Positions 9,240 through 18,400 of a stretch of 64,000 bases of DNA are shown here, piece after piece. The stretch is taken from contig JAKQUI010000048.1 in NCBI GenBank assembly GCA_029562645.1, positions 1 through 64,000 on the forward strand, read 5' to 3'. Position 1 is the first letter of the stretch, and each line of letters opens with the position of its first letter. The notes below the pieces were generated by a model. It did not search any database. It worked only from the letters and a program-made list of their open reading frames with translations, and was not told the origin of the DNA. Source of the stretch: Spirochaetota bacterium (lineage in GTDB: Bacteria; Spirochaetota; UBA4802; JAKQUI01). The position numbers and the translations under genes are program-made.

Positions 9240-10937
9240 CTACTTTGCTTTTGCGAATTCCTGGCTGCCCAGCTGCGTGTTGAATTTTCTCACATCGGAG
9301 AAGAGCTTCATTGCCTTCGCGATAGACACCACCAACTCATACACCGTGTGGTTTCTCAGTTTCTTGTTGCGGTACTGTCCATAGCACACCTGGTCAACCA
9401 CGAGGTGAACGGCGTATGATTGCGCGAGGTACCGGTTCCATCCCTTCCGGCACAGGTAGTCATAGTGCTTCAGCGCCATCACCTCGATACGGGCGGAGCT
9501 CTCGTGAAGCTGGAGCAGTTCCAGGTCCTCCTCTTTGACAAGTTCGCTGAGACCGATCTTCTTCATAAGCGGGGATTTGCCGGTCTGTGACAGCGAATAC
9601 AGGAGGTCGGTAAAACGCGATATCAGCCGGGGGAGATCGTTCTCCTGGACGGCCGAGCGCTCGATGTCCAGCAACATTTTCTCGAGATCCGGATCGTTTT
9701 TCTTCAGCATGCTGTTCGGATCATACACCTGGTACCGGTACGCGGGTTCCTCGTGAACGGGCCTTCCGGAAAAGAAATCCGTCCATGCGATCTCTTCATC
9801 ATGGCTGGTCCCCACATAAAATCCCTTCTTGGCTGGAGAAATACCGCGCCATTGAAGCGATAGAAGGCGCTCATGGCTGCCGCTGACAGGCTGCGAGGCA
9901 CTCCGGGATTTACGGCGCGCTACATAGGCCCTAAAATCCGGATGCCATCGGCCAAAGTTCATGTGCACAAAACGGTCTGCTATCGAATCCTCGAGGTCGC
10001 GCGATGCCAGGTTTTGCGATGGATTATAGGAGATGATCCCCCAGAAGCCCGGCTGGGCCCTGATGATGACGCCGTCATTCCTATCGATGGACTCCCGCTC
10101 GTCAAAGGTCGAATTAAGCCGTTTCTGGACATCCTCCTTGAGCAGATTGAACTCGTCACCGTAAAAGATTCCCGGCTCGATCATCGCGCACACCAGCGGA
10201 CCATTCACATGCGCCGTACAACTTGCGCCGTCCCGGACGTCCAGTACCGGATATGAAATAATATGGGATTCCGTGGTTCTCCGGGAACAAGTCTTCGTGT
10301 AAATGTTCAGCCCGAGGATATCTCCCGCCTCGAGTACGCAACGGGTCTTCCCCACTCCGGGTGGCCCGTCGATCGCCACATGGCATCCCAACCAGTAGGC
10401 CATCAGCAATCGTTGGAGCTCATCGAGCCCCTCGGGGGTGACCTGGTTCGCAATATAGAATTTCGATTCGTCCCGACCGGCCTTTTCCGGGCGCACCTTA
10501 CCCTCTTTGTCCAGGTTCCGATACGCCGTTTTCAGCATTCCGGCACGTTTCGCGATTGACTTTTCCGAGAGGTATTGCTGTCGATTCGAAAAGAGATGGT
10601 GAATGAAATTGTTAGGTATGTCAAATTTTGCCGCCATGAGAAGTACGGACCGGGTGATCTCTGGATGGAGATCAACCTCGCATAAAAGGGCCGACACGAG
10701 GAGCAGGACCACCTCCTGGTTCGCGTCTGGCTCGGCGCACTCATACAGCTTTCCCGGCTCGGTTTTCCATTTATCGAACCAGGCTGACAGAATCGGCTTT
10801 TCGACCTGGAACTCTCGTATGGAGAACAGGAAGCTCTGCTTCCCGAAAATCCGCGAGCCCCGGTCGGACGACAGGACTGAAAAGAGATTTTTGAAATAAA
10901 CCTCTTGAATCGCTGGGATCTTAATCCTGGACACCAT
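9240..10937 (-). CDS. MoxR-type AAA+ ATPase
   Basis: A 565-residue protein. A helical N-terminal part (1-165) precedes the AAA+ module. Walker A is GPPGVGKT at 191-198, Walker B is the GIFYGDEFN segment near 255-263, and a sensor-1 strand with Asn lies in GIISYNPSQNL. The DEFN in place of DExN and the downstream arginine-rich part match MoxR/NorQ-like proteins that partner VWA proteins. It is the first gene of a two-gene minus-strand operon with the VWA protein and is transcribed divergently from the sigma factor at 11138. The chain is longer than typical MoxR (about 330 residues) because of N- and C-terminal extensions. Confidence 0.85.
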   Translation of the reverse strand: MVSRIKIPAIQEVYFKNLFSVLSSDRGSRIFGKQSFLFSIREFQVEKPILSAWFDKWKTEPGKLYECAEPDANQEVVLLLVSALLCEVDLHPEITRSVLLMAAKFDIPNNFIHHLFSNRQQYLSEKSIAKRAGMLKTAYRNLDKEGKVRPEKAGRDESKFYIANQVTPEGLDELQRLLMAYWLGCHVAIDGPPGVGKTRCVLEAGDILGLNIYTKTCSRRTTESHIISYPVLDVRDGASCTAHVNGPLVCAMIEPGIFYGDEFNLLKEDVQKRLNSTFDERESIDRNDGVIIRAQPGFWGIISYNPSQNLASRDLEDSIADRFVHMNFGRWHPDFRAYVARRKSRSASQPVSGSHERLLSLQWRGISPAKKGFYVGTSHDEEIAWTDFFSGRPVHEEPAYRYQVYDPNSMLKKNDPDLEKMLLDIERSAVQENDLPRLISRFTDLLYSLSQTGKSPLMKKIGLSELVKEEDLELLQLHESSARIEVMALKHYDYLCRKGWNRYLAQSYAVHLVVDQVCYGQYRNKKLRNHTVYELVVSIAKAMKLFSDVRKFNTQLGSQEFAKAK

Positions 10938-11137
10938 ACGCCCGTTTAGGCTTGCAAAGCTGATCTTTTTTTACATTCCATAATACCACTTCACTACGTT
11001 GAATGTAATAAAAGCAATTATTATTGAGAATATACGCATTTTTTTATAAAATCTCTTGAATATTTCTATCTATAAAAATATGATTTCTGTATTCATAATG
11101 ATACGTGTACCAATCATGATCAAGGTAAGGGAATCGT
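10938..11137. other. AT-rich divergent intergenic region
   Basis: This region of 200 bp separates the divergent ATPase and sigma-factor genes. It is strongly AT-rich with several near-TATAAT hexamers (for example TATAAA near 11045 and 11072). Promoters for both directions are expected here, but I could not pick a clear -35/-10 pair. Confidence 0.35.
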
Positions 11138-11773
11138 ATGTATCTTAACAGCAAATCAAATCATGATGCGAAATCCTCAATAAGTAAATCCGATCAATCC
11201 CCTAAGCACCGCAACCACATCGAGAAATATCTCGAGCAGTTGAAATCCGGAAAACAGATTGATTCGGACATTTTTGAACACACCTACGATACCGTTCAAA
11301 AGTGGTTCCGCAAGCTTATCTATACCCGGGATCCCGATGATTATCTCGACATAATAGATGAAGCATTAGCCAAGTTTCTCGAACGGAAGGATTCATTCAG
11401 GGGAAATACCGCCGGCGAGTTCTATTTTTACATGAAAAGAAATATCCTTACAGTTCTCGAGAGCACCCGTATGGGCAAAAAACATGAAGGGGGCGGAGAC
11501 GTGGGTATTCAGATTCCCGATCCGAGGCAACAACACGCCAAGGCCTTCGAGCGCAATAAAAGCTTCGAGGACCTCTACGGCTGCATAGACACGCTTCCCG
11601 AAACCCTCCGCGGAATCATATACGAGATCCTCGCCGAGATCCCGAAAGGTGAAATCGCGGCACAGTACAACATCTCAGCCTCCCTGCTCAGTCAGAACCT
11701 CACCAAGGCCTATGCCTCGCTCCGATCATGCCTTTCCGGCAAGGGATACTCCCAGCAGCTAATTTTCGAATGA
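11138..11773 (+). CDS. Sigma-70-family (ECF-like) RNA polymerase sigma factor
   Basis: A 211-residue protein. Residues 55-115 (DTVQKWFRKLIYTRDPDDYL ... EFYFYMKRNILTVLE) resemble region 2 of ECF sigma factors, including the aromatic-rich 2.3/2.4 helix. Residues 145-200 (CIDTLPETLRGIIYEILAEI, then GEIAAQYNISASLLSQNLTK) resemble region 4 with its helix-turn-helix. It would direct RNA polymerase to a specific promoter set. The next gene starts 9 bp after the stop and could encode a regulator of this factor. The family assignment rests on pattern only and the sequence is divergent. Confidence 0.68.
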   Translation: MYLNSKSNHDAKSSISKSDQSPKHRNHIEKYLEQLKSGKQIDSDIFEHTYDTVQKWFRKLIYTRDPDDYLDIIDEALAKFLERKDSFRGNTAGEFYFYMKRNILTVLESTRMGKKHEGGGDVGIQIPDPRQQHAKAFERNKSFEDLYGCIDTLPETLRGIIYEILAEIPKGEIAAQYNISASLLSQNLTKAYASLRSCLSGKGYSQQLIFE

Positions 11774-11782
11774 GGTACCACC

Positions 11783-12259
11783 ATGAACGAGAAGAAAATC
11801 AATCTCATGAAAGCCGATGAAATCATAGTGTCGAATCTCGGTTCGGCGGCGGACGAATTCTACGGAACCGAATACACCAAGCTTAAGCGAGCCGCGGGTA
11901 AAGTCGATGCAAACCCGGACCTGAGTCCAGTGGACCGGAACACCGTGAACCGCCGTGCGCGTCTACTTTACAAGAAGCTCTACCCTGCCCAAACCTCTGA
12001 AACCGCCGATCACGCCATGACGGTCGAAGCGGCGGTAACGCACCTAAAAATAATGATAACGCAGTTGAGCGCCAAGCCCGAAGTGAAGATGCTCATCAAT
12101 TTCATACGCGACAGGCTCGAGTCCACTTCCGTCACTGACAGCTTCAGCGCGAGCGAAGGAACGATCCTTGAGAAGATCCACAATGCGCTTTCATTGCCGA
12201 ATATGCCGTTGCCGGTTTTCAATAAGGCGGTGATGAAGATTATTCAGAACAATAAATAA
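11783..12259 (+). CDS. Unknown protein co-transcribed with the sigma factor
   Basis: A 158-residue soluble protein, lysine- and aspartate-rich at its N-terminus, with helical segments such as EYTKLKRAAGKVDANPDL and RRARLLYKKLYPAQ. No signal peptide or membrane segment. Its start lies 9 bp after the sigma-factor stop, so the two are almost surely translated from one mRNA. A soluble anti-sigma or modulator role is possible but not shown by any motif. Confidence 0.55.
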   Translation: MNEKKINLMKADEIIVSNLGSAADEFYGTEYTKLKRAAGKVDANPDLSPVDRNTVNRRARLLYKKLYPAQTSETADHAMTVEAAVTHLKIMITQLSAKPEVKMLINFIRDRLESTSVTDSFSASEGTILEKIHNALSLPNMPLPVFNKAVMKIIQNNK

Positions 12260-12394
12260 CCATAATTTTATAAGAACCAGGAATTTGAGCCGTGTTCTTA
12301 ATACTGGGCTTCTTTTCCCCATTTCCGTTAACTGACAGTATGTATTTTGGAGTATTACGGGAAGGGGAACTATTTCAATATTGGAGGAAAAGCA

Positions 12395-13117
12395 ATGAGC
12401 ATCTTCGATTTTTTTAAAAAAAACCATGCAAGCAAGAGCGCATACACGTCAGTCGACAATATCGGCACGGTGTATCGCACCACATCACATGTAGATGCCG
12501 CTTGGCTAGCCCTTAATGTCCAAGGGAAGACAACTCCTTTCGTATGTTATCTCTTCAAAACTGAGAGCGATGCCCGCAATGCGCTTTGTTCACTATCCTT
12601 TATTCATATAGCATCGGACACTGGTGAATTAATTTCAACGGAGGTTATTAATTTCGGATACTACCAACTATCATCCGGCTCATCCACTTGGGAAGCTATG
12701 GTATGGGGCGACAGCATGACTTCAGCGATTTATGAGGAATCAATTGAGAAGTTTAAATCCTTCCAAGGTTCAAGGAAAGGGGACCGGGCACCAAAACATG
12801 TATCCTTTGAACCGCTCCCCTCTCAAGTTGTTAGTCAAGAGGGTGTCAGATTTTGTCGCACAAAAAGTGTCGGTCACTATCAATATGACATATATCGTTG
12901 CGGGGGGAAGACATCCGCATTAGAGTTTTTAAAGAAAACAAAAGTTACCAAGCGGCTATTTTATCTTACAATAGAAACGCCGGATGGGTGTTTCGGAAAA
13001 GATATCGACGGTATATACGATTCTTGCCTGAAGGATGCACCTCTAAACGAAAAAGCGGAGTTGGGATGCATCAATTGTGAATATGCATTACGCCGTGTTC
13101 CTGTTTTTACACCGTAA
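12395..13117 (+). CDS. Hypothetical protein
   Basis: ATG 12395 follows a good TTGGAGG site, so this start is chosen over upstream alternatives. The protein has 240 residues, begins MSIFDFFKKN and looks soluble and cytoplasmic, with a CINCEY dithiol near the C-terminus and a second pair of cysteines earlier. I do not recognise the family. Base composition is more AT-rich than the neighbouring operons, consistent with an accessory gene. Confidence 0.5.
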   Translation: MSIFDFFKKNHASKSAYTSVDNIGTVYRTTSHVDAAWLALNVQGKTTPFVCYLFKTESDARNALCSLSFIHIASDTGELISTEVINFGYYQLSSGSSTWEAMVWGDSMTSAIYEESIEKFKSFQGSRKGDRAPKHVSFEPLPSQVVSQEGVRFCRTKSVGHYQYDIYRCGGKTSALEFLKKTKVTKRLFYLTIETPDGCFGKDIDGIYDSCLKDAPLNEKAELGCINCEYALRRVPVFTP

Positions 13118-13502
13118 GCACACAACTACCATCGCGAATATTCTTCACTGGGGCCATCATTTAGTTCGAGCAAATATTACCACTGCTTTGGATGTTGCAA
13201 TTAATATTAAGGCCTATTTGTATGGAAAGACAGTGAAGACTCAAAGGTTTACTTTATTTGAAGGGGTGAACTTGGACTTGTCCCGATAAAGTGAACACCA
13301 ATACATGCAATACTCTTTTTCAAAATCTCCCATGATTCAAATTCGTATAGTATTATATAGTAAGTATGGATTATAATTTGAAGTAATTCATACTATTTCA
13401 ATACGGCTTGTATGAATTATGATTAATATTTTACCATAATTTCATAAAAATCATCCACCGTTTTCGTCTAATCAACTGATCCTACAGAAAGGAGCAGTTG
13501 AC
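13118..13502. other. AT-rich intergenic region, no convincing gene
   Basis: About 385 bp without a credible coding sequence. A short open frame at 13077-13289 has no ribosome binding site and overlaps the preceding gene. The stretch contains an IS3-like terminal repeat (13273-13299), then a very AT-rich segment at 13330-13450 that probably holds the promoter for the gene at 13503. Confidence 0.4.
13273..13299 (+). repeat. Solitary IS3-like left inverted repeat
   Basis: This 27-mer starts TGG, contains CTTGTCCCGAT and ends GAACACC. It matches the reverse complement of the IS3 right end at 112-139 at about 19 of 27 positions, including the outer TGG, the CTTGYCCCGAT core and the inner ACAC block. 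No transposase follows it, so it would be a relic of a related but not identical element. Confidence 0.4.
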
Positions 13503-14447
13503 ATGAAAACGACCCGGCTTCGCAATACACTTACATCCCTTGCATCGATTATCGCGGGCGGTTTGTGCGTCGTATCCATGGCCTCCGCCAGCGGAACACT
13601 TAACAGCAGCATGGAGCTCAATCCCTCGAAGGACGCAACAATCAGCGCGACGTATCTGTACCGTGACATCAGCTACACCATCAAGGATCTCAACATCCAC
13701 GAAACCTTTCATTACAACGCGCACACTTTTACAGTTTTTTCCAAGTACAAGCGCCTGTTCGCCGTAGGCGAGTACGTGACCAGCAACTTCAACTCCGACA
13801 AGTCGGAAGAGCAGAATTCCAACTACCAATACAAGGATTTCGAGGAATACTGCGGTTTCCTCGGATTCGACTTCTACCGCGGTGAAAACATGCGCGCTGG
13901 CCTGTCCTTCAATTCCAAGAACAGCATTTACAATAACAGCGCTTCGAAGTCGCAGCTGTCAATTAATGACTTTGTCGCATATATCGACGGCGTCCAGCCG
14001 ATGCGGGGGGACAAGGGGATCCTTACGCGGTTCAGAGGGCGAATCGGCGGCGTTTACATCACCCATGTCGTCGAGCCCTCTCAGCGGTACATCTATATAA
14101 AGCAGGATCCCAAGACCCGGGATTACCTCTTCATCGACGCAAATCGCCGTGACGAGTTCTGGGGTATCTGTACCGGAATGGACTACCAGGATTCCATCGC
14201 GGGAATTTTCACCTGGAAGATTTCCATATACGACGGCCTGGCCTACCCCACCTCAAAGTCGTCGCTCGCCAGCCTCATGTTCATCTGGCAGCTGGGTGCC
14301 GGGGTCGGCATCAACGTCGGGAATACGGTTCTCATATACGCCGACTGGTTCTTCAGCACATTCGAGACCGACTACAATATCGGAGAGAAACAGAAGCTGC
14401 TGCACCAGTTCAACAATTTTCGCGCAGGCGCAACAATCAGCATTTGA
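13503..14447 (+). CDS. Exported protein, probable outer-membrane beta-barrel
   Basis: AAAGGAG precedes ATG 13503. The 314-residue protein has a signal peptide (SLASIIAGGLCVVSMASASG) and then many short alternating-hydrophobic stretches rich in Tyr, Phe and Asn, such as ATISATYLYRDISYTI, RGRIGGVYITHVV and AGVGINVGNTVLIYADWFF, ending FRAGATISI. This pattern is typical of outer-membrane beta-barrels, although the last residue is Ile and not Phe. It lies 13 bp before a lipoprotein gene and is probably co-transcribed with it. Confidence 0.6.
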   Translation: MKTTRLRNTLTSLASIIAGGLCVVSMASASGTLNSSMELNPSKDATISATYLYRDISYTIKDLNIHETFHYNAHTFTVFSKYKRLFAVGEYVTSNFNSDKSEEQNSNYQYKDFEEYCGFLGFDFYRGENMRAGLSFNSKNSIYNNSASKSQLSINDFVAYIDGVQPMRGDKGILTRFRGRIGGVYITHVVEPSQRYIYIKQDPKTRDYLFIDANRRDEFWGICTGMDYQDSIAGIFTWKISIYDGLAYPTSKSSLASLMFIWQLGAGVGINVGNTVLIYADWFFSTFETDYNIGEKQKLLHQFNNFRAGATISI

Positions 14448-14460
14448 CAAGGAGATGATA

Positions 14461-15369
14461 ATGAGAAAGCTACTGTTCGCATCACTGCTACTGCTGCCGG
14501 GCATGATCGCCTGTAACGCGGGCGATCCCGAGTATGTCAATCTCGTTTCGACCATGAAGGATCCCGGTGGTAATCCCTTCATAGCGACATCTATTGCGAT
14601 TTCGCCCGACAACGGGCGCCTCGCCATCTCGCGGATAGACGCCCCCGGGGAGCGGCACCCGTTCCTGTGCACAATGGGCACCGACGCGTCAGGCTACCAG
14701 GAACTGCCGGCGCAGGGCCGGAACGTCGCATGGAGTCACGATGGGCTCATCCTGTATTTCGACGATGAGACGAATATCTGCTCTATCAACCGGGATGGGA
14801 CCAATCGACAGCAAGTCAACCTTACCCCTATCGGCAAGAAGATCATCCCGAAACCGTCCCCTGACGGCAAGTACCTGGCGTTCATACTTACAACCGAAAA
14901 GTTCGGTTATGGGATCGCCACAAAGAATTACATTTACCTGTACAACCTGGCGACGGCAGCGTACACATGCGTGAACGCGGAACCGCTGTTCATCACCAAT
15001 TTCAACTGGTCAAGGGACTCAAAGAGTATCTTCTTCGAAAAAGGGTACGAGGTAATCGGCAGGGGCATCACGTACACGATCTGGAAGGCGACCAATCTCG
15101 AAAGCGGGTCCCCGTCCATCGTGCAGGTGGGAAGCGGAGCCAATCCGTATCCCCTGGGTGATGGCCGTATCGTCCATACCGGGGGCATCATGAACGGCGA
15201 CGGATCGGCAAACATCGAGCTGGTACACATCACCATGTCGCGACCGCTGGTAATTGAAGGAGTTCCAAACTACCTGTTCTTCCTGGATAAGGATGGGTAC
15301 CTTTTCAAAATGGAGATCCCGGATCTGAGTAAATCCTGGGAAGAGGCTTATACCATGTGGTGGGATTAA
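14461..15369 (+). CDS. TolB/WD40-like beta-propeller lipoprotein
   Basis: The start is ATG 14461 after AAGGAG. The protein of 302 residues begins with a lipoprotein signal (LLLLPGMIAC, Cys about 20). Repeats of the PD40/TolB type follow: TSIAISPDNGRLAISRID, GRNVAWSHDGLILYFDDETN, PKPSPDGKYLAFILTTEKFG, ITNFNWSRDSKSIFFEKGYE. It is probably a periplasmic-facing lipoprotein that scaffolds other envelope proteins. Its partner is likely the barrel protein encoded just upstream. Confidence 0.75.
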   Translation: MRKLLFASLLLLPGMIACNAGDPEYVNLVSTMKDPGGNPFIATSIAISPDNGRLAISRIDAPGERHPFLCTMGTDASGYQELPAQGRNVAWSHDGLILYFDDETNICSINRDGTNRQQVNLTPIGKKIIPKPSPDGKYLAFILTTEKFGYGIATKNYIYLYNLATAAYTCVNAEPLFITNFNWSRDSKSIFFEKGYEVIGRGITYTIWKATNLESGSPSIVQVGSGANPYPLGDGRIVHTGGIMNGDGSANIELVHITMSRPLVIEGVPNYLFFLDKDGYLFKMEIPDLSKSWEEAYTMWWD

Positions 15370-15579
15370 CCGGCATATGATCCATGTGCATCTAATCATA
15401 TACTTGTATATATTTGTACATGCTTATCGGGTTACAGGACAATTGCAAGCGTTTTTTCACGCATGGACGAATTTATTCACATTCTGTTCATGCTCAGGGA
15501 AATATGAATTGTAATTTTCCAGGGATACATTCAGATATAATTGAACAAGAATATCTCAAGTATTATTTTGGAGCGGCAA

Positions 15580-16092
15580 ATGGCATTCTCAAAAAGTACC
15601 AACTCATATTCAGGCTCGAATTACAACAATCCGAATAGCAGCGGGAGTAAAAAAACCAATTATTCATCCCAGGCGGATAATGTATTTGAAGGTGTCGACC
15701 CGAATGAAGTGAGTAAATTGATGGAAGAAGGACGAATAGATAACATCAAGTTTATAAATGTCAACGAACGATTCAAAGGACATTCCGTCCAAACGGAATC
15801 AAAAACCGATTCAGAGCACCATTTCTTCTCCGCTCCACTTCTCTACAATGCGAGTCTCGCCATCCTCTGCGCGCTTCTAGCCTACATGCTGTTCATGCAC
15901 GTCCGAGGGCTGCTGGCATTGCGTTTTTTTGCAGCCCCGTTCATCCTGTTGCTGGCTTCGGCTGCCTCGTTCGTTGTGGCATATTTCGGTTATGATACAC
16001 CCCTCACGTCAATAGGCGTGATTGATCTCTTATTTTACATCATTCTGCTGTTATGGTTTCTCTATCAACTCATTGCACGATCAGACCAATGA
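15580..16092 (+). CDS. Membrane protein with Ser/Asn-rich N-terminus
   Basis: ATG 15580 is chosen because GGAG lies 6 bp upstream. The 170-residue product begins with about 30 residues dominated by S, N, G and Y, followed by a charged linker (VFEGVDPNEVSKLMEEGRID) and then three or four membrane segments (ASLAILCALLAYMLFM, FFAAPFILLLASAASFVV, VIDLLFYIILLLWFLYQL). The arrangement copies that of the gene at 3938, though residue identity is low. Function unknown. Confidence 0.55.
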   Translation: MAFSKSTNSYSGSNYNNPNSSGSKKTNYSSQADNVFEGVDPNEVSKLMEEGRIDNIKFINVNERFKGHSVQTESKTDSEHHFFSAPLLYNASLAILCALLAYMLFMHVRGLLALRFFAAPFILLLASAASFVVAYFGYDTPLTSIGVIDLLFYIILLLWFLYQLIARSDQ

Positions 16093-16497
16093 ACAACCCA
16101 TCAACTTATATTACCATCAAGAATGTTGAGAACACCTGTTCGTAATAAATCAAGGAACATACTGCAGGGTAATTGAAATGGATTCATCGACAACCAGCTT
16201 GCTGCATTCCTAAAAGTGCTATGCACTGTGCTTGAAATTTGCGCCTATGACGCTTATAACACTACATCAATGGACACAAAGAACTCACACGATGAATCCT
16301 CATAATCAAGAGAGTATGATTCAGAACGTGTAATAGCCAAGAGCTCTCATTATATATTTGGCATTTCAAAACGATTCGAAAAAATGGACGATGCCGATGT
16401 GTGATTGGTGAGTTGCCTTGTAGTAGCTTGTGCTTTTCTTCGGAGAAAGGGCGTTTCTGTGATCAATGCCATATACAAAAATATTCCGACAATTCCA
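16093..16497. other. Intergenic region with nothing assigned
   Basis: About 405 bp with stop codons in all frames and no stable hairpin with a T-run. It lies between the membrane protein gene and the 3' end of the terminase gene. No phage portal or capsid coding sequence is visible here, so the terminase pair has no structural genes beside it. Confidence 0.4.
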
Positions 16498-17955
16498 TCA
16501 TCGGGGAAATGCATTTTTCCTGATCATTTCTTTTGCGATTTCCTCTAAAGTTTTTTTCTGCATTCCCGACCTCAACGCACTTAAAGGAACGGCAAACGAA
16601 TCATTCTCCAAACTTTCAGCTTTTCTTGTTAAGTTCAGATGCGCCCTATCTTCGGGGCGTAAAGCAATGCCTGGGCATATTTCGGGCTTGAAAACCTCCA
16701 TAACCATATACCGTAGTGCGTCGATGTGATCGTCATTTTCTTTAACCACTTCGCGATCTCTAGGGAGCCTTGTTGCAGGATCTCTCCAACGGTATGAATA
16801 AAATTCGGTTATTAGACCCGCACACGAACGGAAAATCTTAATGCTTGTCTTTTTGCCCTCATTGGACAATAGTAGATCAACCATCCTATCGATTCCGACC
16901 AACACCCTCTTATCGGCTTTAATAGTCTTGATGCCATTTTCATTCATAGTAGCTCGATCCTCAGCGTCATGATCAGCTACAGTACAGGCGACTTGCTCTT
17001 TGCCAGTTAGTTCTTGAATCACTTCAGCATGTTGACGAACAGTAATCCTTGACGAGGAATATTCTCTATATAAATATAATAATTCACTGTTGTGATCATA
17101 CGCTCCCCACAAGCACACAAAATTATGGGTGTATCCAAAATCAATCGACCTGAATCGTTTCCATTCCGATGGAATTTTAAAATCATCAACTATGTGCTTG
17201 CTTTCCTCAAGCTGAAAAACGAGGCCTTGATAACTCCCAAACTCTCCTTCGTAAAACCTTCTCCTCATGGCTGGTGATAATGACTGCAAGTGGCTAATAT
17301 ATCCGTCGGACAGATTCTCCTGATTGTCTTCAGGGCGGAATTGAATTGCTACATACTCGTGGTAATTCGTTTTAGGTTGACCAGTCACTGGTTCCAGACC
17401 AGCGATAAAAAGCTGATATGTCCAGTGAGTTTTAACCGTAGGATTGAGGTCACAAATAAATTTAAGATGGATTCTATTGCCATATTGATCAATCGAGGTG
17501 TCGTTCAATCTGCTCATTAACATCTCGACAATTTCATACTTGTTTTCATTCGCCTCAGTGATAAAAATAGTCCCATATTCAGCCGCTAAAACACTTTCTT
17601 TACGGCTTTCTTCAAGGCCATCTAAGATTATTACACTTCCATTTTTAAATGTGCAGACACATTCCGTCTTCGAAATCTTACACTGTCCGGACTTTTCAAA
17701 AATTCGCAACATGGGATAAAGAGTTTGTAACCAAATTGTAGTTCTTGCGTTTGCAAACGAATAGCGAGCCACCAAATGACGACTTCCCGGAAAATAAAGA
17801 GCGCGAACAATAATAAAAACACAACTGAGATATGTTTTTCCGCTCCTCGATCCACCATAGAACAAGTAGAACACCTTCGATGCATCACCAAGAAGACGTG
17901 ATGCAAATATTTGTTTTTCGGTAAATCTATATTTCAGTTCCATTCGGAATACCAA
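16498..17955 (-). CDS. Phage terminase large subunit
   Basis: A 485-residue protein of normal length with both enzymatic halves. The ATPase has Walker A in YGGSRSGKTYLS (residues 34-41) and a Walker B-like GTIFITEANE. The RNase H-like nuclease has FRSIDFGYTHNFVCLWGAY, VADHDAEDR and NDDHIDALRYMV, the three acidic clusters. Terminase packages DNA into phage heads. Key residues are intact, so the gene is not an obvious relic. It overlaps the upstream small-subunit gene by 29 bp, but no portal, protease or capsid gene follows. Confidence 0.88.
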   Translation of the reverse strand: MVFRMELKYRFTEKQIFASRLLGDASKVFYLFYGGSRSGKTYLSCVFIIVRALYFPGSRHLVARYSFANARTTIWLQTLYPMLRIFEKSGQCKISKTECVCTFKNGSVIILDGLEESRKESVLAAEYGTIFITEANENKYEIVEMLMSRLNDTSIDQYGNRIHLKFICDLNPTVKTHWTYQLFIAGLEPVTGQPKTNYHEYVAIQFRPEDNQENLSDGYISHLQSLSPAMRRRFYEGEFGSYQGLVFQLEESKHIVDDFKIPSEWKRFRSIDFGYTHNFVCLWGAYDHNSELLYLYREYSSSRITVRQHAEVIQELTGKEQVACTVADHDAEDRATMNENGIKTIKADKRVLVGIDRMVDLLLSNEGKKTSIKIFRSCAGLITEFYSYRWRDPATRLPRDREVVKENDDHIDALRYMVMEVFKPEICPGIALRPEDRAHLNLTRKAESLENDSFAVPLSALRSGMQKKTLEEIAKEMIRKNAFPR

Positions 17956-18400
17956 CCCAGCTTTTTACTGTATCCGGGAAATTGATAATTACGCCACCAA
18001 CCACATGATCGCCCACTTTTTCCTCTTTAACGTCATAACATGCGAATTCACCCTTCCGAGCACTTTGAAGCGCTTCAACCAAAGACTTTGCCTTAAATGC
18101 GTCTGTTTCAACCTCTAGCAACTTAAGAATCCTGATACTTGCCCTACGACTACTTCGTGCATAAAATTCTCGCGCTTCAATTTGTTTGCGTGCAAGGTTT
18201 TCGGAATATTCGCGTACTATTATTTCAGCAGCCAACTTTCGAATCTCTTTACGGTCTCCAGCCCATCCTTTCCGGCGTATCAGACTCCTGATGGTGTTTG
18301 TGCTGATTCCTTGATCCTGGGAGATCTCCCTTGGCCCTCGCCCACTTCGATACTCCATCTCAATTATTGAAACCATTTGATGCGACAATCTCTTTGCCAT
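17927..18400 (-). CDS. Probable phage terminase small subunit (HTH)
   Basis: A 157-residue protein beginning with a helix-turn-helix (YRSGRGPREISQDQGISTNT followed by IRSLIRRKGW) and continuing with a long charged helix region and a short beta-like C-terminus. Size, N-terminal HTH and position directly upstream of and overlapping a large terminase gene identify it as the DNA-recognition subunit. It would bind pac/cos sites. No phage genes lie upstream. Confidence 0.75.
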   Translation of the reverse strand: MAKRLSHQMVSIIEMEYRSGRGPREISQDQGISTNTIRSLIRRKGWAGDRKEIRKLAAEIIVREYSENLARKQIEAREFYARSSRRASIRILKLLEVETDAFKAKSLVEALQSARKGEFACYDVKEEKVGDHVVGGVIINFPDTVKSWVGIPNGTEI

